A DNA stretch of 53,287 nt from an uncultured Lactobacillus sp. (GCF_947367085.1 NZ_CANBCP010000011.1:1-53287), one strand, 5' to 3'; positions 1 to 8,996 are shown, numbered from the stretch's first letter. Program-made: numbers and translations. Notes: a model not told the origin generated them from the sequence alone.

Positions 1-1
1 A

Positions 2-40
2 GTGAGCAGAAAGACAAAAACTCTGCTCACTTTTATTTTA
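2..40 (+). terminator. Intrinsic terminator of a gene left of the window
   Basis: GTGAGCAG and CTGCTCAC form a hairpin followed on the + strand by a T-rich run (31-39). It presumably ends a + strand gene outside the window. Confidence 0.7.
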
Positions 41-75
41 AAAAGAAAAAGAACCGAATCAAAATGATTCGGTTC
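41..75 (-). terminator. Intrinsic terminator of ccpA
   Basis: GAACCGAATC (51-60) pairs with GATTCGGTTC (66-75), and read on the minus strand the stem is followed by a T-rich run (50-41). It lies about 90 bases past the ccpA stop. The bases between contain only a weak hairpin (94-117) without a T-tract. Confidence 0.75.
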
Positions 76-167
76 ATAAAGTCTGATCTTCGTCAATGTC
101 TTAACTTAATGACATTGCTTCAATTAGCCTTGCTTTTTTGTGTCTATAAATCAATTTATAATTTTAC

Positions 168-1166
168 TTATTTATTCAACGTAGTATTTGCTTCAATTAC
201 TTCTAATGGCAAAGTAATATGAAGATCATCAACATCTTCATTATTCATCATCTTAGTCAACATTCTCATCGCTACCGCCCCGATATCATAAAGTGGTTGG
301 CGAATGGTAGTCATTTTTGGTCTAACAATTTCAGCGACCATAGTTGATGCAGCAGAAATAATTTCTAATTCCTCTGGAACTTTAACATTATTATCTTGAG
401 CCGCATTCAAAATACCAGCTGCAGCCATGTCGCGTGTCGCAATTACACCATCAATTTTATCTGCATACATCTTATTAAAGATCTTGTAGCCATCTTCATA
501 GGATTTGATTTCTGAATAAATATGAGGTGTCAAATTGTGGTCAGACATAAACTTATTATAAGCTTTAATACGGTGAGCAGCATTTACATAAGCCTTTTCA
601 TCGTTTAAGACTAAAGCCAAATTGCGTTTGCCATCTTGATATAAAATATTTAAAGCTGTCTCTTCTGCTTTCTCGTAATCAATTGCCACACTACCAAAAT
701 CTGGATTAGAATCAATTGTTCCAGCTAATACGACTGGAGTGTTTGTTCTAATCAAAGCATTTCTAGCTTTTTCAGACATTTGATTAGACATATAAATTAC
801 TCCATCGACTTGTTTATTCAATAAATTTTGAATAACCTGATCATCCTCAAGCAATTTATTTTCAACACTTGATAAAAGGATATTGTACTTATACATCGTT
901 GCAATATCATCAATACCTTGAGACAATTCAGCAAAGTGTAAATTAGTAAACCCCGGTACAATTAAGCCAACTGTTGTAGTCTTCTTCGAGGCTAGGCCTT
1001 GTGCAACCGCATTTGGTTGATAGTGTAAACGATCAATAACTGCTAAAACACGATCACGCGTTTCTTTTCGAACATTATTATTTCCGTTAACTACTCTTGA
1101 AACTGTAGCCATTGAAACTTTAGCTTCACGAGCTACATCGTATATTGTTACTTCTTGTTTTTGCAT
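168..1166 (-). CDS. ccpA: Catabolite control protein A (LacI family regulator)
   Basis: Global carbon catabolite regulator that, with HPr phosphorylated on serine, binds cre sites. The N-terminus has the LacI helix-turn-helix (VTIYDVAREAKVSMATVSR, about residues 5-23) followed by the hinge segment and a periplasmic-binding-protein-like effector domain to the end. Its length (332 residues) is normal for CcpA. I chose the ATG at 1166, which gives the usual MQKQEVTIYDVA start; a GTG nine bases upstream is only about two bases from the GGAG ribosome site. It is divergent from pepQ, the classic lactobacillus arrangement, and a cre site overlaps its likely -35, so autoregulation is probable. Identification is firm from family and context. 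Confidence 0.96.
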   Translation of the reverse strand: MQKQEVTIYDVAREAKVSMATVSRVVNGNNNVRKETRDRVLAVIDRLHYQPNAVAQGLASKKTTTVGLIVPGFTNLHFAELSQGIDDIATMYKYNILLSSVENKLLEDDQVIQNLLNKQVDGVIYMSNQMSEKARNALIRTNTPVVLAGTIDSNPDFGSVAIDYEKAEETALNILYQDGKRNLALVLNDEKAYVNAAHRIKAYNKFMSDHNLTPHIYSEIKSYEDGYKIFNKMYADKIDGVIATRDMAAAGILNAAQDNNVKVPEELEIISAASTMVAEIVRPKMTTIRQPLYDIGAVAMRMLTKMMNNEDVDDLHITLPLEVIEANTTLNK

Positions 1167-1195
1167 CGATCTCACGCTCCAATTCTTTCCTATCT

Positions 1196-1224
1196 AACTT
1201 ATCAAGAAAAGCCTGCTATTGCAA
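1196..1224 (-). promoter_or_regulatory. Candidate ccpA promoter
   Basis: On the minus strand TTGCAA (1224-1219) and TAAGTT (1201-1196) are separated by 17 bases. The -35 lies inside the cre site, so CcpA bound there would block its own transcription. Confidence 0.5.
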
Positions 1225-1233
1225 GCGTTTACC
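1220..1233. promoter_or_regulatory. cre site (CcpA operator)
   Basis: TGCAAGCGTTTACC matches the cre consensus TGWAARCGYTWNCW except at position 3 and possibly the last base. It lies between divergent ccpA and pepQ, overlapping the ccpA -35 and just upstream of the pepQ promoter, so it could control both genes. Confidence 0.75.
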
Positions 1234-1243
1234 CATAATTTAC

Positions 1244-1271
1244 GTTTATTAATCCAAATTTATGATATACT
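1244..1271 (+). promoter_or_regulatory. pepQ promoter (extended -10)
   Basis: TG-A-TATACT (1263-1271) is an extended -10 box. A poor -35 (GTTTAT, 1244-1249) lies 16 bases upstream. The start site would fall about 35 bases before the AAGGAG (1299-1304) of pepQ. Confidence 0.6.
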
Positions 1272-1310
1272 CACGATACAAACATAAATATTTTTAACAA
1301 GGAGATTAAT

Positions 1311-2417
1311 ATGAATCTAGATAAACTACAACAATGGTTAATCGACACTAATAACGATGTAGCCTACGTTTCTGATCCTATTAGTATCAATTACTTTACT
1401 GGCTACAGCATGGAACCTCATGAAAGAATTTTTGCTCTCGTAGCATTTAAAGATGCCCCTGCATTTATTTTTGCTCCCGCATTAAATGTTGAAGAAGCTA
1501 AAAATTCTGCATGGAATGGCGATGTTTATGGCTACTTAGACCACGAAAATCCATGGATGATGATTGCGGACCTAGTTAAAAAACGTGTTAACAATCCTCT
1601 AAATATCGCTGTCGAAAAAAGTCATTTGAGTGTTGAAAGATTAGAACAATTGAAAGTAGCTTTTCCAAACTCTATTTTTACTAACAATCTTTCTCCGTTC
1701 ATTTCACAAGCACGTCTAATTAAAACTGAAGACGAAATCGCTCAACTTAAAGCAGCTGGTCAAGAAGCAGATTTTGCTTTCACAGTTGGTTTTGATGCTT
1801 TAAGAAACGGCGTGACTGAAAGATACGTTGCAGGGCAAATTGACTATCAATTAAAGCTTAAAAAAGGTGTAATGCACACCAGCTTTGAAACGATCGTCCA
1901 AGCCGGCAAAAACGCTGCTAATCCTCACTTAGGCCCTACCATGAATAAAGTTGAACCAAATGAATTAGTTTTATTTGACTTGGGGACAATGCACAACGGT
2001 TATGCTTCTGATTCAAGTAGAACTGTTGCTTATGGTGAACCTAGTGCTAAAGAAAAAGAAATTTATGAAGTTGACCGTGAAGCTCAACAAGCTGCCATTG
2101 ACGCTGCTAAGCCTGGTATGACTGCAAGTGAATTAGATGCAGTTGCAAGAAATGTTATCAAAAAAGCAGGCTATGGTGAATACTTTATCCACCGTTTAGG
2201 CCACGGAATCGGTCTTAATGTTCATGAATTTCCACAGATTATGGAAGGAAACGATGTCGTTTTACAAGAAGGTATGTGTTTTTCAATTGAACCAGGTATC
2301 TACATCCCTGGTTTAGGCGGCGTAAGAATTGAAGACTGTGGTGTAGTTACTGATCATGGTTTTGAAACATTTACCAAAACAAGTAAAGAATTAAAATATA
2401 TCCCAGTTAGAGACTAA
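1311..2417 (+). CDS. pepQ: Xaa-Pro dipeptidase (prolidase), M24 family
   Basis: Cytosolic metallopeptidase that splits X-Pro dipeptides, the last step in using proline-rich casein peptides. The C-terminal pita-bread domain carries the expected metal ligands: D223 (in FDLGTMHNG), D234 (YASDSSRT), H298 (HRLGHGIG), E327 (FSIEPGIY) and E341 (VRIEDCG). Residues 1-130 form the creatinase-type N-terminal domain. The length (368) is typical. An AAGGAG sits seven bases before the ATG. It is transcribed divergently from ccpA and ends at a strong bidirectional terminator. The shared cre site suggests catabolite control, as known for pepQ/ccpA pairs in lactobacilli. Confidence 0.96.
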   Translation: MNLDKLQQWLIDTNNDVAYVSDPISINYFTGYSMEPHERIFALVAFKDAPAFIFAPALNVEEAKNSAWNGDVYGYLDHENPWMMIADLVKKRVNNPLNIAVEKSHLSVERLEQLKVAFPNSIFTNNLSPFISQARLIKTEDEIAQLKAAGQEADFAFTVGFDALRNGVTERYVAGQIDYQLKLKKGVMHTSFETIVQAGKNAANPHLGPTMNKVEPNELVLFDLGTMHNGYASDSSRTVAYGEPSAKEKEIYEVDREAQQAAIDAAKPGMTASELDAVARNVIKKAGYGEYFIHRLGHGIGLNVHEFPQIMEGNDVVLQEGMCFSIEPGIYIPGLGGVRIEDCGVVTDHGFETFTKTSKELKYIPVRD

Positions 2418-2426
2418 TTATTTAGC

Positions 2427-2462
2427 TATCAAAAAAGCAGGCATGTGCCTGCTTTTTTGATA
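2427..2462. terminator. Bidirectional terminator between pepQ and the ytxH-like gene
   Basis: TATCAAAAAAGCAGGCA pairs with TGCCTGCTTTTTTGATA around a TG loop, with T-runs on both strands, so it can end both convergent genes. Confidence 0.9.
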
Positions 2463-2474
2463 TGGATATTAAAA

Positions 2475-2810
2475 CTAATTAGTACCTTCAGAGTTTTTCA
2501 AATCTGAAACGGCTTCTTTATTCGTTTTATCATCATCGCCCAAATCTTTAGAAGTATCGTCAATTACGATATCATCAAAATCTTTTAATTCAGAATCATC
2601 TTCTACACTTTTAGGGAATGATTTTAATTGAGTTTTGATAGTTTCAGTACCCTTATCATATTTTTCTTTTAAATCTTGAAGCTTATCATTTTCAGCGATT
2701 TTTTTCTTTAAATCTTCTTGTGCATCATCTGGTAAAAGCATTGAAGCGGCTACTAAACCAGCACCTAAACCAATTACACTACCTAAAATAAAACTACCTA
2801 CTTTACTCAT
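2475..2810 (-). CDS. YtxH-domain small membrane-anchored protein
   Basis: A 111-residue protein with a glycine-rich hydrophobic segment (FILGSVIGLGAGLVAASMLLP, shown in part: residues about 7-26), typical of YtxH/general stress proteins, followed by a charged, lysine/aspartate-rich cytoplasmic tail predicted to be coiled coil and then disordered. The function of the family is unknown; in Bacillus ytxG/ytxH are general-stress genes. It lies 25 bases downstream of the DUF948 gene, so the two are probably co-transcribed as in ytxGH. A ribosome site AGGAG precedes the start. Confidence 0.75.
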   Translation of the reverse strand: MSKVGSFILGSVIGLGAGLVAASMLLPDDAQEDLKKKIAENDKLQDLKEKYDKGTETIKTQLKSFPKSVEDDSELKDFDDIVIDDTSKDLGDDDKTNKEAVSDLKNSEGTN

Positions 2811-2835
2811 AGTTAAACACTCCTTTATTATTTAT

Positions 2836-3267
2836 CTAATCTTGACCCTTACGACGCTTGCGTCGAGCAAACATACGACTAGCTAGTGATGAAACAATAC
2901 CAATGCTTGCACTACCGATACCAAAATTTGAGAATCGACGAATTAATTTTTTAGAAGAATCATTAATATCTGAAACACTTTCTCCTAAATCTGCTGCTGC
3001 TTTAACAACAGGATCTAATTCAACTATCTTCTTGTTGACATCAGATAGTAAAACATTGCTTTTATCCATCAAGTCTTCTGTCTGTTTCATTAAAACATTA
3101 GCTTGTGCATTTAAGTCATCGATTGTTTGGTTGACACTATCTAAAGTGGAATCCACTTTTTTCATAGTTTTTGCAGCTTTAACAAGTAAAGGCAAAGTGA
3201 ACAAAACTAAAATTAAAAATGCAATTGCCGCAATTAAACCGGCTAATGCGCCAAAAGAAATTGTCAT
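2836..3267 (-). CDS. DUF948 (YtxG-like) membrane protein
   Basis: A 143-residue protein with one N-terminal membrane helix (about residues 5-28), then a long amphipathic region rich in Asp, Lys and Val with regular spacing (VDSTLDSVNQTIDDLNAQANVL style), matching DUF948/YtxG. A short hydrophobic stretch and a basic tail (ARRKRRKGQD) close it. The function is not established; pairing with a YtxH protein directly downstream supports a stress or envelope role. It has its own ribosome site GGAGG just upstream of the ATG. It is divergent from mscS. Confidence 0.75.
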   Translation of the reverse strand: MTISFGALAGLIAAIAFLILVLFTLPLLVKAAKTMKKVDSTLDSVNQTIDDLNAQANVLMKQTEDLMDKSNVLLSDVNKKIVELDPVVKAAADLGESVSDINDSSKKLIRRFSNFGIGSASIGIVSSLASRMFARRKRRKGQD

Positions 3268-3356
3268 TTTCTTTCCTCCATAAAGTTACTTTACTACTCA
3301 CTAAAAAGTCTAGCATTAATTATCGCCGCAAGCAATGAATACTCCTCGAGATTTTG

Positions 3357-3362
3357 TTATAC
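3357..3362 (+). promoter_or_regulatory. -10 box of the mscS promoter
   Basis: An extended -10 (TG-T-TATACT) lies about 30 bases before the ATG at 3391, with an AAGGAG ribosome site in between. No good -35 is seen. Confidence 0.5.
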
Positions 3363-3390
3363 TACAGTCAATAAGCAAAAGGAGTTTTGT

Positions 3391-4233
3391 ATGAATATTT
3401 CTTCACTTTTAAGTAAAAGTACTAATAAAAATTCAACGACACCATTAATTGATTGGAACGATGTTGCCCATAATCTATTGGGTAAAACTATTCATTTAAT
3501 TATCACGAGTCTAATCTTTTTTATAATCTGGCGAATTGGGAAAAGATTAATCAATAAATATGTAATTAACAACAAGAAGTTTCAAACTAAAATTTCTAGT
3601 CGCACACGGACACTTTCTGAATTGTCCATTAATATTTTTCAATATTCTCTTTTATTTTTCTATCTATATGGCGCATTAGGAATTTTAGGCCTGCCTGTAG
3701 GGACATTACTAGCTAGTGCGGGGATTGTTTCTCTAGCACTTGGAATGGGTGCACAGGGCTTTGTAAGCGACTTAGTCAATGGAATTAACCTTCTAAGCGA
3801 AGGTCAATTCGATGTTGGAGACACCGTTAAAATCGGCAATTACACCGGAACCGTTATGCAGCTTGGACTCAGAACAACAAAATTAAAAGGAATTGACGGA
3901 ACAATTACCTATATTCCTAATCATAATATTAGTGTTGTTCAAAATATCACTCGTGGTGGTGTTAGCCTGGATATCGTTTTACAGCTTAATTCAACTAGCA
4001 ATCTAAAAATCGTCCAGCAATCTATCGAAACTGCCAATCACGCTTTAAGGCCTAAATTTATGAGTCAAATTAAAAAAGGGCCAACTATTACTGGAGTAAC
4101 TGCTCAAAATGGTGGTACATTAACCTATGAAATTCATTTACAAGTTCTACCTGGAAGTGAAGCTAAAATTAAAAATGCATACTTTACCCACTATATTAAC
4201 GAATTGAAAAATAATAATATCAAATTTAGTTAA
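3391..4233 (+). CDS. Small-conductance mechanosensitive channel, MscS family
   Basis: A membrane channel that opens on hypo-osmotic shock to release solutes. The 280-residue chain has three membrane helices (about 33-52, 82-103, 108-130). The third is the glycine/alanine-rich pore helix (ASAGIVSLALGMGAQGFVSD), followed by the MscS beta domain (FDVGDTVKIGNYTGTV) and an alpha/beta C-terminal domain (residues about 190-280). This is the plain three-helix architecture of E. coli MscS and Bacillus YkuT-type channels. It is a single gene between a divergent stress pair and a convergent rdgB, and ends at a bidirectional terminator. Confidence 0.9.
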   Translation: MNISSLLSKSTNKNSTTPLIDWNDVAHNLLGKTIHLIITSLIFFIIWRIGKRLINKYVINNKKFQTKISSRTRTLSELSINIFQYSLLFFYLYGALGILGLPVGTLLASAGIVSLALGMGAQGFVSDLVNGINLLSEGQFDVGDTVKIGNYTGTVMQLGLRTTKLKGIDGTITYIPNHNISVVQNITRGGVSLDIVLQLNSTSNLKIVQQSIETANHALRPKFMSQIKKGPTITGVTAQNGGTLTYEIHLQVLPGSEAKIKNAYFTHYINELKNNNIKFS

Positions 4234-4270
4234 AAAGCTTAATTACGTTTCAAACGCAATTAAGCTTTTT
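4232..4270. terminator. Bidirectional terminator between mscS and rdgB
   Basis: AAAAAGCTTAATT (4232-4244) pairs with AATTAAGCTTTTT (4258-4270), with an inner CGTTT/AAACG stem and U-tracts on both strands. Confidence 0.9.
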
Positions 4271-4271
4271 A

Positions 4272-4898
4272 TTATTTTTCTTTTTCCATTTTCTTCCACC
4301 AAGCTGGAAGTTCTTCTAATAACTTTCTCAAAGCTTGGCCGCGATGAGATATTGCATTTTTTTCATCTACATCCATTTGTGCAAATGTCTTGCCCTTTTC
4401 TGGAACAAAAAACAAAGGATCATAACCAAAGGTTCCATCGCCTCTTGGACTAGTTAAAATTTCGCCTTTAATCTCACCTTGGGTAATAAGATCATCATCA
4501 AATCTTCCCGGCCAAGATAAGACCATTGTCGTATGAAAAGTTGCAGTTCTCTTTTCACGAGGAACTCCACCTAATTCAGCAAGAAGTTTAGCATTATTTC
4601 TAGCATCATTATGATCTTGCCCGCTATAGCGAGCAGAAAAAACGCCAGGAGCCCCATTTAACTTATCTACACAAAGTCCTGAATCATCTGCTAAAGTTGG
4701 CAGATGGCTGAATTCAGCTAATTTATGTGCCTTTAATTTTGCATTGGCTAAAAAAGTAGTACCCGTTTCTACAACCTCTGGCGGATTATCTAAATCTTGG
4801 TCAGTAATAACTCGTAAGGGAAAATTAGCCTTAGATAAAGCTTCTTGAACTTCCTTTGCCTTATTTTTATTACTAGTCGCAAATAATAAAGTATCCAT
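4272..4898 (-). CDS. rdgB: XTP/dITP diphosphatase (non-canonical purine NTP pyrophosphatase)
   Basis: House-cleaning enzyme that hydrolyses XTP, dITP and ITP to the monophosphates and pyrophosphate, keeping deaminated purines out of nucleic acids. It shows the HAM1/RdgB N-terminal motif (ATSNKNKAKE), the conserved acidic patch (LADDSGLCVD, about residues 70-79), SARYSG and the FGYDPLFF motif, with SHRGQAL near the end. Length about 208, normal. The second ATG (4898) has GAAAAGAG at proper distance; the first (4904) lies one base from it. It follows murI by a short gap, the racE-rdgB order common in Bacilli. Confidence 0.95.
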   Translation of the reverse strand: MDTLLFATSNKNKAKEVQEALSKANFPLRVITDQDLDNPPEVVETGTTFLANAKLKAHKLAEFSHLPTLADDSGLCVDKLNGAPGVFSARYSGQDHNDARNNAKLLAELGGVPREKRTATFHTTMVLSWPGRFDDDLITQGEIKGEILTSPRGDGTFGYDPLFFVPEKGKTFAQMDVDEKNAISHRGQALRKLLEELPAWWKKMEKEK

Positions 4899-4915
4899 AC
4901 TCATACTCTTTTCTA

Positions 4916-5704
4916 TTAATCTTGAACGTGCTTAGCAATAAGTTCTGGATCGTTCATCCATTGACGAGCAATCTCAGTAAACTTGCGAGCATTTCCTGTA
5001 GTGTAATACTCATGTTTAGCTGGGCCCTCTGCAAGCATATTATCTCTTTTTAAGACATTATAAGTATACTGAGCAACTTGATCAGCTGGATCTAAAATAC
5101 ATTTATCTGGAGAAATGCAGGCTTGAATCTCATTTAACAACAATGGATAGTGGGTACATCCCAAAACCAAAGTATCAAAGTCCCCATTTTTTAAAGGCCG
5201 CAGACTCTGACTGACAATTTTTAATTTAGTATCTTCATCTGGATCTTCTTCAGCTAATGGTGCTAATGCGGGCTGAGCAAATTCTTGAACTTGTATATCT
5301 GAATCTCTAGAATGAATTTCATCGCGATATGCATGACTCAAAGTGGTAGCCGTTGTTCCAATAACTGCTACTTTTTTAGTTTTAGTTTTTTTAGCAGCAT
5401 CTAAAGCACCTGACTGAATAACGCCAATGATTTGTAGATCAACTTCATTTTGAATTGTCGGCATTGCAGCCGCAGTTGCAGTATTACAACCAAAAATAAT
5501 AGTTTTTACATTCTTAGAAAGCAAAAATTTTACACTACTGCGAGTTAATTCAATAATTTCTTCTTTTGAACGATCACCATAAGGCATATTGGCTTGATCG
5601 CCGATAAACACTGTAGATTCGCCGGGTAACTTAGCAATAACTTTTTTTAAAACTGTTAAACCTCCTAAACCCGAGTCTAATACCCCAATTGGACGATTAT
5701 CCAT
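4916..5704 (-). CDS. murI: Glutamate racemase
   Basis: Cofactor-independent racemase supplying D-glutamate for peptidoglycan. Typical motifs are present: IGVLDSGLGGLTVL at the start (Asp/Ser of the active site), the first catalytic cysteine in FGCNTATAA (about residue 73), and the second in LGCTHYPLL (about 183). The length of 262 is standard. A good AGGAG precedes the ATG. rdgB follows directly, so the two form an operon. Confidence 0.97.
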   Translation of the reverse strand: MDNRPIGVLDSGLGGLTVLKKVIAKLPGESTVFIGDQANMPYGDRSKEEIIELTRSSVKFLLSKNVKTIIFGCNTATAAAMPTIQNEVDLQIIGVIQSGALDAAKKTKTKKVAVIGTTATTLSHAYRDEIHSRDSDIQVQEFAQPALAPLAEEDPDEDTKLKIVSQSLRPLKNGDFDTLVLGCTHYPLLLNEIQACISPDKCILDPADQVAQYTYNVLKRDNMLAEGPAKHEYYTTGNARKFTEIARQWMNDPELIAKHVQD

Positions 5705-5804
5705 AAAAAAATTCTCCTTTAATTAATGATGTTGAAAATAAATCCCTTTTCTACTGTACCCATTTTAGGTTAAAATACAAAAGAAGACAAAAGGAAATGA
5801 AATT

Positions 5805-6203
5805 ATGAAAGACAATCAAGAACATCTTTACTTTTTAAATTCACTTTATCGTGATTGTATTTTACCCCAAATACTTGGTACAGATGACCAAGATATTTTA
5901 TATTGGGCAGGCAAACATGTTAGTCGTAAATATGATTTATCAAATATTGATGAATTACCTGAGTTTTTCGATATGGCAGAGTTTGGTACTTTGAAGATTT
6001 TAAAAGACAAGAAGCACTCAGCTCTCTTTGAACTTTCAGGACAAACTGTCAGCGACCGTTTAGACAGCGGTAGCGAGGAATTTTCCTTAGAAAGTGGAAT
6101 TATAGCTGAATGTATTGAAAGACAAACACAGAGCCCAACAGAGGCATCTGCAAGCATTAATGTCAAGAACCACACAGTACAAATCACTGCTCAATCAGAC
6201 TAA
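5805..6203 (+). CDS. yslB: YslB family protein (DUF2507)
   Basis: A 132-residue cytosolic protein with no signal peptide. The pattern of an early LYRDCILPQILG segment, a tryptophan-glycine-lysine centre (LYWAGKHVSRKY) and the FFDMAEFG / ERQTQSP region is that of DUF2507/YslB, which resembles the heme-NO-binding-like fold. Its role is unknown. It sits divergent from murI, as yslB lies near murI/racE in Bacillus. It is a single-gene unit ended by a bidirectional terminator. Confidence 0.8.
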   Translation: MKDNQEHLYFLNSLYRDCILPQILGTDDQDILYWAGKHVSRKYDLSNIDELPEFFDMAEFGTLKILKDKKHSALFELSGQTVSDRLDSGSEEFSLESGIIAECIERQTQSPTEASASINVKNHTVQITAQSD

Positions 6204-6212
6204 ATCTATTCA

Positions 6213-6246
6213 AAAAGACCTAGCACTTCAGATTGCTAGGTCTTTT
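6213..6246. terminator. Bidirectional terminator between yslB and trxA
   Basis: AAAAGACCTAGCA (6213-6225) pairs with TGCTAGGTCTTTT (6234-6246) over an 8-base loop. Convergent genes end on either side. Confidence 0.9.
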
Positions 6247-6249
6247 AAA

Positions 6250-6561
6250 TTAATCAACATATTGATCTAAGATTGATTCTAGTTTTTCTTTTGGAGTGTA
6301 ACCAGTTAATCGGTCGACAATTTTACCATCTTTTTTAATTAATAAAGTTGGAATAGCCATAATTCCTAAATTCTTGGCTGTTTCTTGGTTTTGGTCAACA
6401 TCCATTTTGGTGAATTTTACATCGTCCATCTCTTCAGAAAGTTCATCAATCACAGGTGATTGCATCTTACATGGCCCACACCAAGTTGCCCAAAAATCTG
6501 TTAAAACTACACCTTCACTAGTTTCTTCTTCAAAAGTTTGATCTGTAATTTCTTCAACCAT
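6250..6561 (-). CDS. trxA: Thioredoxin
   Basis: Small cytosolic disulfide reductase (103 residues, normal). The active site is WCGPC in FWATWCGPCKMQ (about residues 28-32), the cis-proline loop is IMAIPTLL, and the family's C-terminal pattern is intact. Substrates would include ribonucleotide reductase, methionine sulfoxide reductase and peroxidases. A GGAGG ribosome site precedes it. It lies downstream of mutS2 (72-base gap), the usual order in Bacilli, and ends at the yslB/trxA terminator. Confidence 0.97.
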   Translation of the reverse strand: MVEEITDQTFEEETSEGVVLTDFWATWCGPCKMQSPVIDELSEEMDDVKFTKMDVDQNQETAKNLGIMAIPTLLIKKDGKIVDRLTGYTPKEKLESILDQYVD

Positions 6562-6632
6562 AATATTATCCTCCGAATCAAAGATTATAACTAGATTTTA
6601 GCGATTATACTTACTTTTTGCAAGTAATATGC

Positions 6633-8996
6633 CTACTTAAAATGAACAATCGTAGCTCCTGTTCCACCTTCATTTGCCGGAGCATAGCTAAAATCTTTTA
6701 CATGACGATTACGTTTGAGATATTGGTTAACACCATTTCTAATAGCACCGGTACCAATTCCATGGATAATCGTCACTGTATTAAGTCCACTAAGCAAAGC
6801 TGAATCAATATAGCGATCCAAATTTGTCATTGCTTCTTCATAACGCTGACCACGCAAGTCTACTTCAGCGCGTACATTTTGCATTCGTAAGCCTTTGGCC
6901 GATCTGACAACTTGTTCAGGCTTTTTAGGTTTTGCAGATGCGGTTTTTTCAATATCGCGATCAGAAGCTTTTACTTTCAAGATACCAATTTGAACTTCAT
7001 ATTCATGCTCACCTAATTTTTTAGTAATATGGCCCATTTGTCCATAAGATAGAACTTTTACAGTATCTCCTACTTTTACATCATGACGACGTTTTTCGCG
7101 CTGCAAAACGCGATTATGAGCCAAATTATTGCTTTCTTTTTCTAATGTGTTCAAAGCGCCTTTAGCATCGATAATTTCATTGGTTTTAACTTTAGCTCCC
7201 GCACGTCTTTGCTCTTCTAGCTCAGCAATAATCTTATCTGCTTTTTCACGCTTTTTGGCAACAATTTCATTAGCTTTTTCTTGAGCTTTTTCAAGTTGCT
7301 TTTCAACTTGTTGGTTATACCAGTCAAGCCCATCTTGTAATCTACGCTCTAATTCAGTACTCTTGTTGACTTTCTTTTCTAAAGTCTGACGTAAATTTTC
7401 TGCTTTTTTAGTTTGATCACTCAAACGTTCAATCATCGTATTGATATCACTATCTTCATCTTTCATCAAACTTCGAGCAGCTTCAACCACCATGTGATCC
7501 ATCCCCAATTGACTAGCAATAGCAAACGCATTACTTTGCCCAGGGATGCCGATACGTAATTTATAAGTAGGTGATAAGGTCTTAATATCAAATTCCATTG
7601 AAGCATTCGTCGTTCGCATGCGATTATAACCATAAAGCTTAAGTTCTGGATAGTGAGTTGTAATTGCAACTTTACAGTCTTTAGATTGTAAATAATCTAA
7701 GATAGCGATTGCCAAACTCGCGCCTTGCTCGGGATCGGTTCCTGCACCTAATTCATCGATTAAAACCAGATCGTTGGCAGTTACATCTTTCATAATCCTA
7801 ATGATTTGATCCATATGTGAAGAAAAAGTACTCAATGATTGTTCAATGGACTGTTCATCACCGATATCAGCATAAATTTCACCAAATACGCCAACTTTGC
7901 TTTCTTCATTGGCTGTAATAAATAAACCTGATTGAGCCATTAACTGCAATAATCCAAGTGTTTTTAAAGTAATCGTTTTACCACCCGTATTTGGACCGGT
8001 AATAAGCATGGTATCAAAAGATATCCCTAATTCAATATCATTTGCTACTACTTTTTTAGGGTCAATTAATGGATGGCGCGCTTTTCTTAACTCAATTGAA
8101 TGATCATTAGTCAAGATAGGTTCAGTTGCCCGCATTTGTTTGGCTAGTTTGCTTTTTGCACTTAAAAAGTCTAACTGCATCAAAGATTGAGAGTTCTTTG
8201 AAATTTCATCTGTATGATCAGCAATTACAGCAGATAAGTGTTTTAAAATTGTCCGAACTTCTTGTCTTTCTTGAGCCATCAAATCTTGCTGACGATTATT
8301 CAAACTAAGAACTACTTCAGGTTCTACAAATAAAGTCTGACCACTGGCACTTTGATCATGAACTACACCGCCAAATTTATTTTTATACTCTTGCTTAACA
8401 GGCACTACATAACGTCCATCACGGATTGTAATAATACTTTCTGAAAGATATTTAGTTGTATTACCTTTTATATAGCGATTCATGTGATTTTTGATATCAA
8501 TTTCATTAGCCTGAATATCATGACGTAATTGTGCCAATTTTTCTGAAGCGGTATCTAAGACACTACCATCAAATTCAATTGATCTTTTTAAAACATTGAA
8601 TAAGTCATCGTCAACTTGGAGATTTTCGAGATATTCATCAATAGAAGTAGTATCAATTTCACGTTCTTCAAAATCTTGAGTGAATTTATCAATGTCTTTA
8701 GCTAAACTCAAAATTAAGAAGATATTTCCAATTTCTTGCCCATTTAAATTAGCTTTAACTTTTAAACGTTTAACAGCGGGCTTAACATCATTAAAATCAG
8801 TTAAAGGAAGTGGTCCTTTTAAACGTAAAATGTTTGCTAAAACACGTGTTTGTTCAATACTACGTTTGACCTCATCAAAATCAGAGCTTGGTCTTAAATT
8901 GTGAGCTTGTTTTTTAGCTGGACCAGTTATAGCAAAATCTGCTAGGCGGTCAATGATTTTTTTATATTCTAATTTTTCTAAAATTTTTGAATTCAT
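6633..8996 (-). CDS. mutS2: Endonuclease MutS2 (ribosome-collision/recombination MutS homologue)
   Basis: MutS paralogue that lacks the mismatch-recognition domain. It has been linked to recombination suppression and, in Bacillus, to rescue of collided ribosomes. Domains in order: core/lever helices, the ATPase with Walker A (ITGPNTGGKT, about residue 330) and Walker B/signature (VLIDELGAGTDPEQGAS), a long charged coiled coil (about 510-640), a KOW-like segment (VKVGDTVKVLSYGQMG) and a C-terminal Smr nuclease domain (VDLRGQRYEEA, HGIGTGAIR). I chose the ATG at 8996, preceded by TTAGGA at good spacing, giving 787 residues; a TTG five codons upstream is less likely. It lies directly behind a terminator after cvpA. 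Confidence 0.95.
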   Translation of the reverse strand: MNSKILEKLEYKKIIDRLADFAITGPAKKQAHNLRPSSDFDEVKRSIEQTRVLANILRLKGPLPLTDFNDVKPAVKRLKVKANLNGQEIGNIFLILSLAKDIDKFTQDFEEREIDTTSIDEYLENLQVDDDLFNVLKRSIEFDGSVLDTASEKLAQLRHDIQANEIDIKNHMNRYIKGNTTKYLSESIITIRDGRYVVPVKQEYKNKFGGVVHDQSASGQTLFVEPEVVLSLNNRQQDLMAQERQEVRTILKHLSAVIADHTDEISKNSQSLMQLDFLSAKSKLAKQMRATEPILTNDHSIELRKARHPLIDPKKVVANDIELGISFDTMLITGPNTGGKTITLKTLGLLQLMAQSGLFITANEESKVGVFGEIYADIGDEQSIEQSLSTFSSHMDQIIRIMKDVTANDLVLIDELGAGTDPEQGASLAIAILDYLQSKDCKVAITTHYPELKLYGYNRMRTTNASMEFDIKTLSPTYKLRIGIPGQSNAFAIASQLGMDHMVVEAARSLMKDEDSDINTMIERLSDQTKKAENLRQTLEKKVNKSTELERRLQDGLDWYNQQVEKQLEKAQEKANEIVAKKREKADKIIAELEEQRRAGAKVKTNEIIDAKGALNTLEKESNNLAHNRVLQREKRRHDVKVGDTVKVLSYGQMGHITKKLGEHEYEVQIGILKVKASDRDIEKTASAKPKKPEQVVRSAKGLRMQNVRAEVDLRGQRYEEAMTNLDRYIDSALLSGLNTVTIIHGIGTGAIRNGVNQYLKRNRHVKDFSYAPANEGGTGATIVHFK

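Noticed and set aside
94-117. Second ccpA terminator
   Set aside because: CAATGTC/GACATTG can pair over a 10-base loop but no T-tract follows on either strand.
2858-3283. Long open frame on the + strand opposite the DUF948 gene
   Set aside because: It mirrors the codon pattern of the minus-strand gene, has no family resemblance and would remove a well-supported protein.
5846-6187. 113-codon minus-strand frame inside yslB
   Set aside because: It is antisense to a protein matching DUF2507, with serine/leucine-rich low-complexity content typical of shadow frames.
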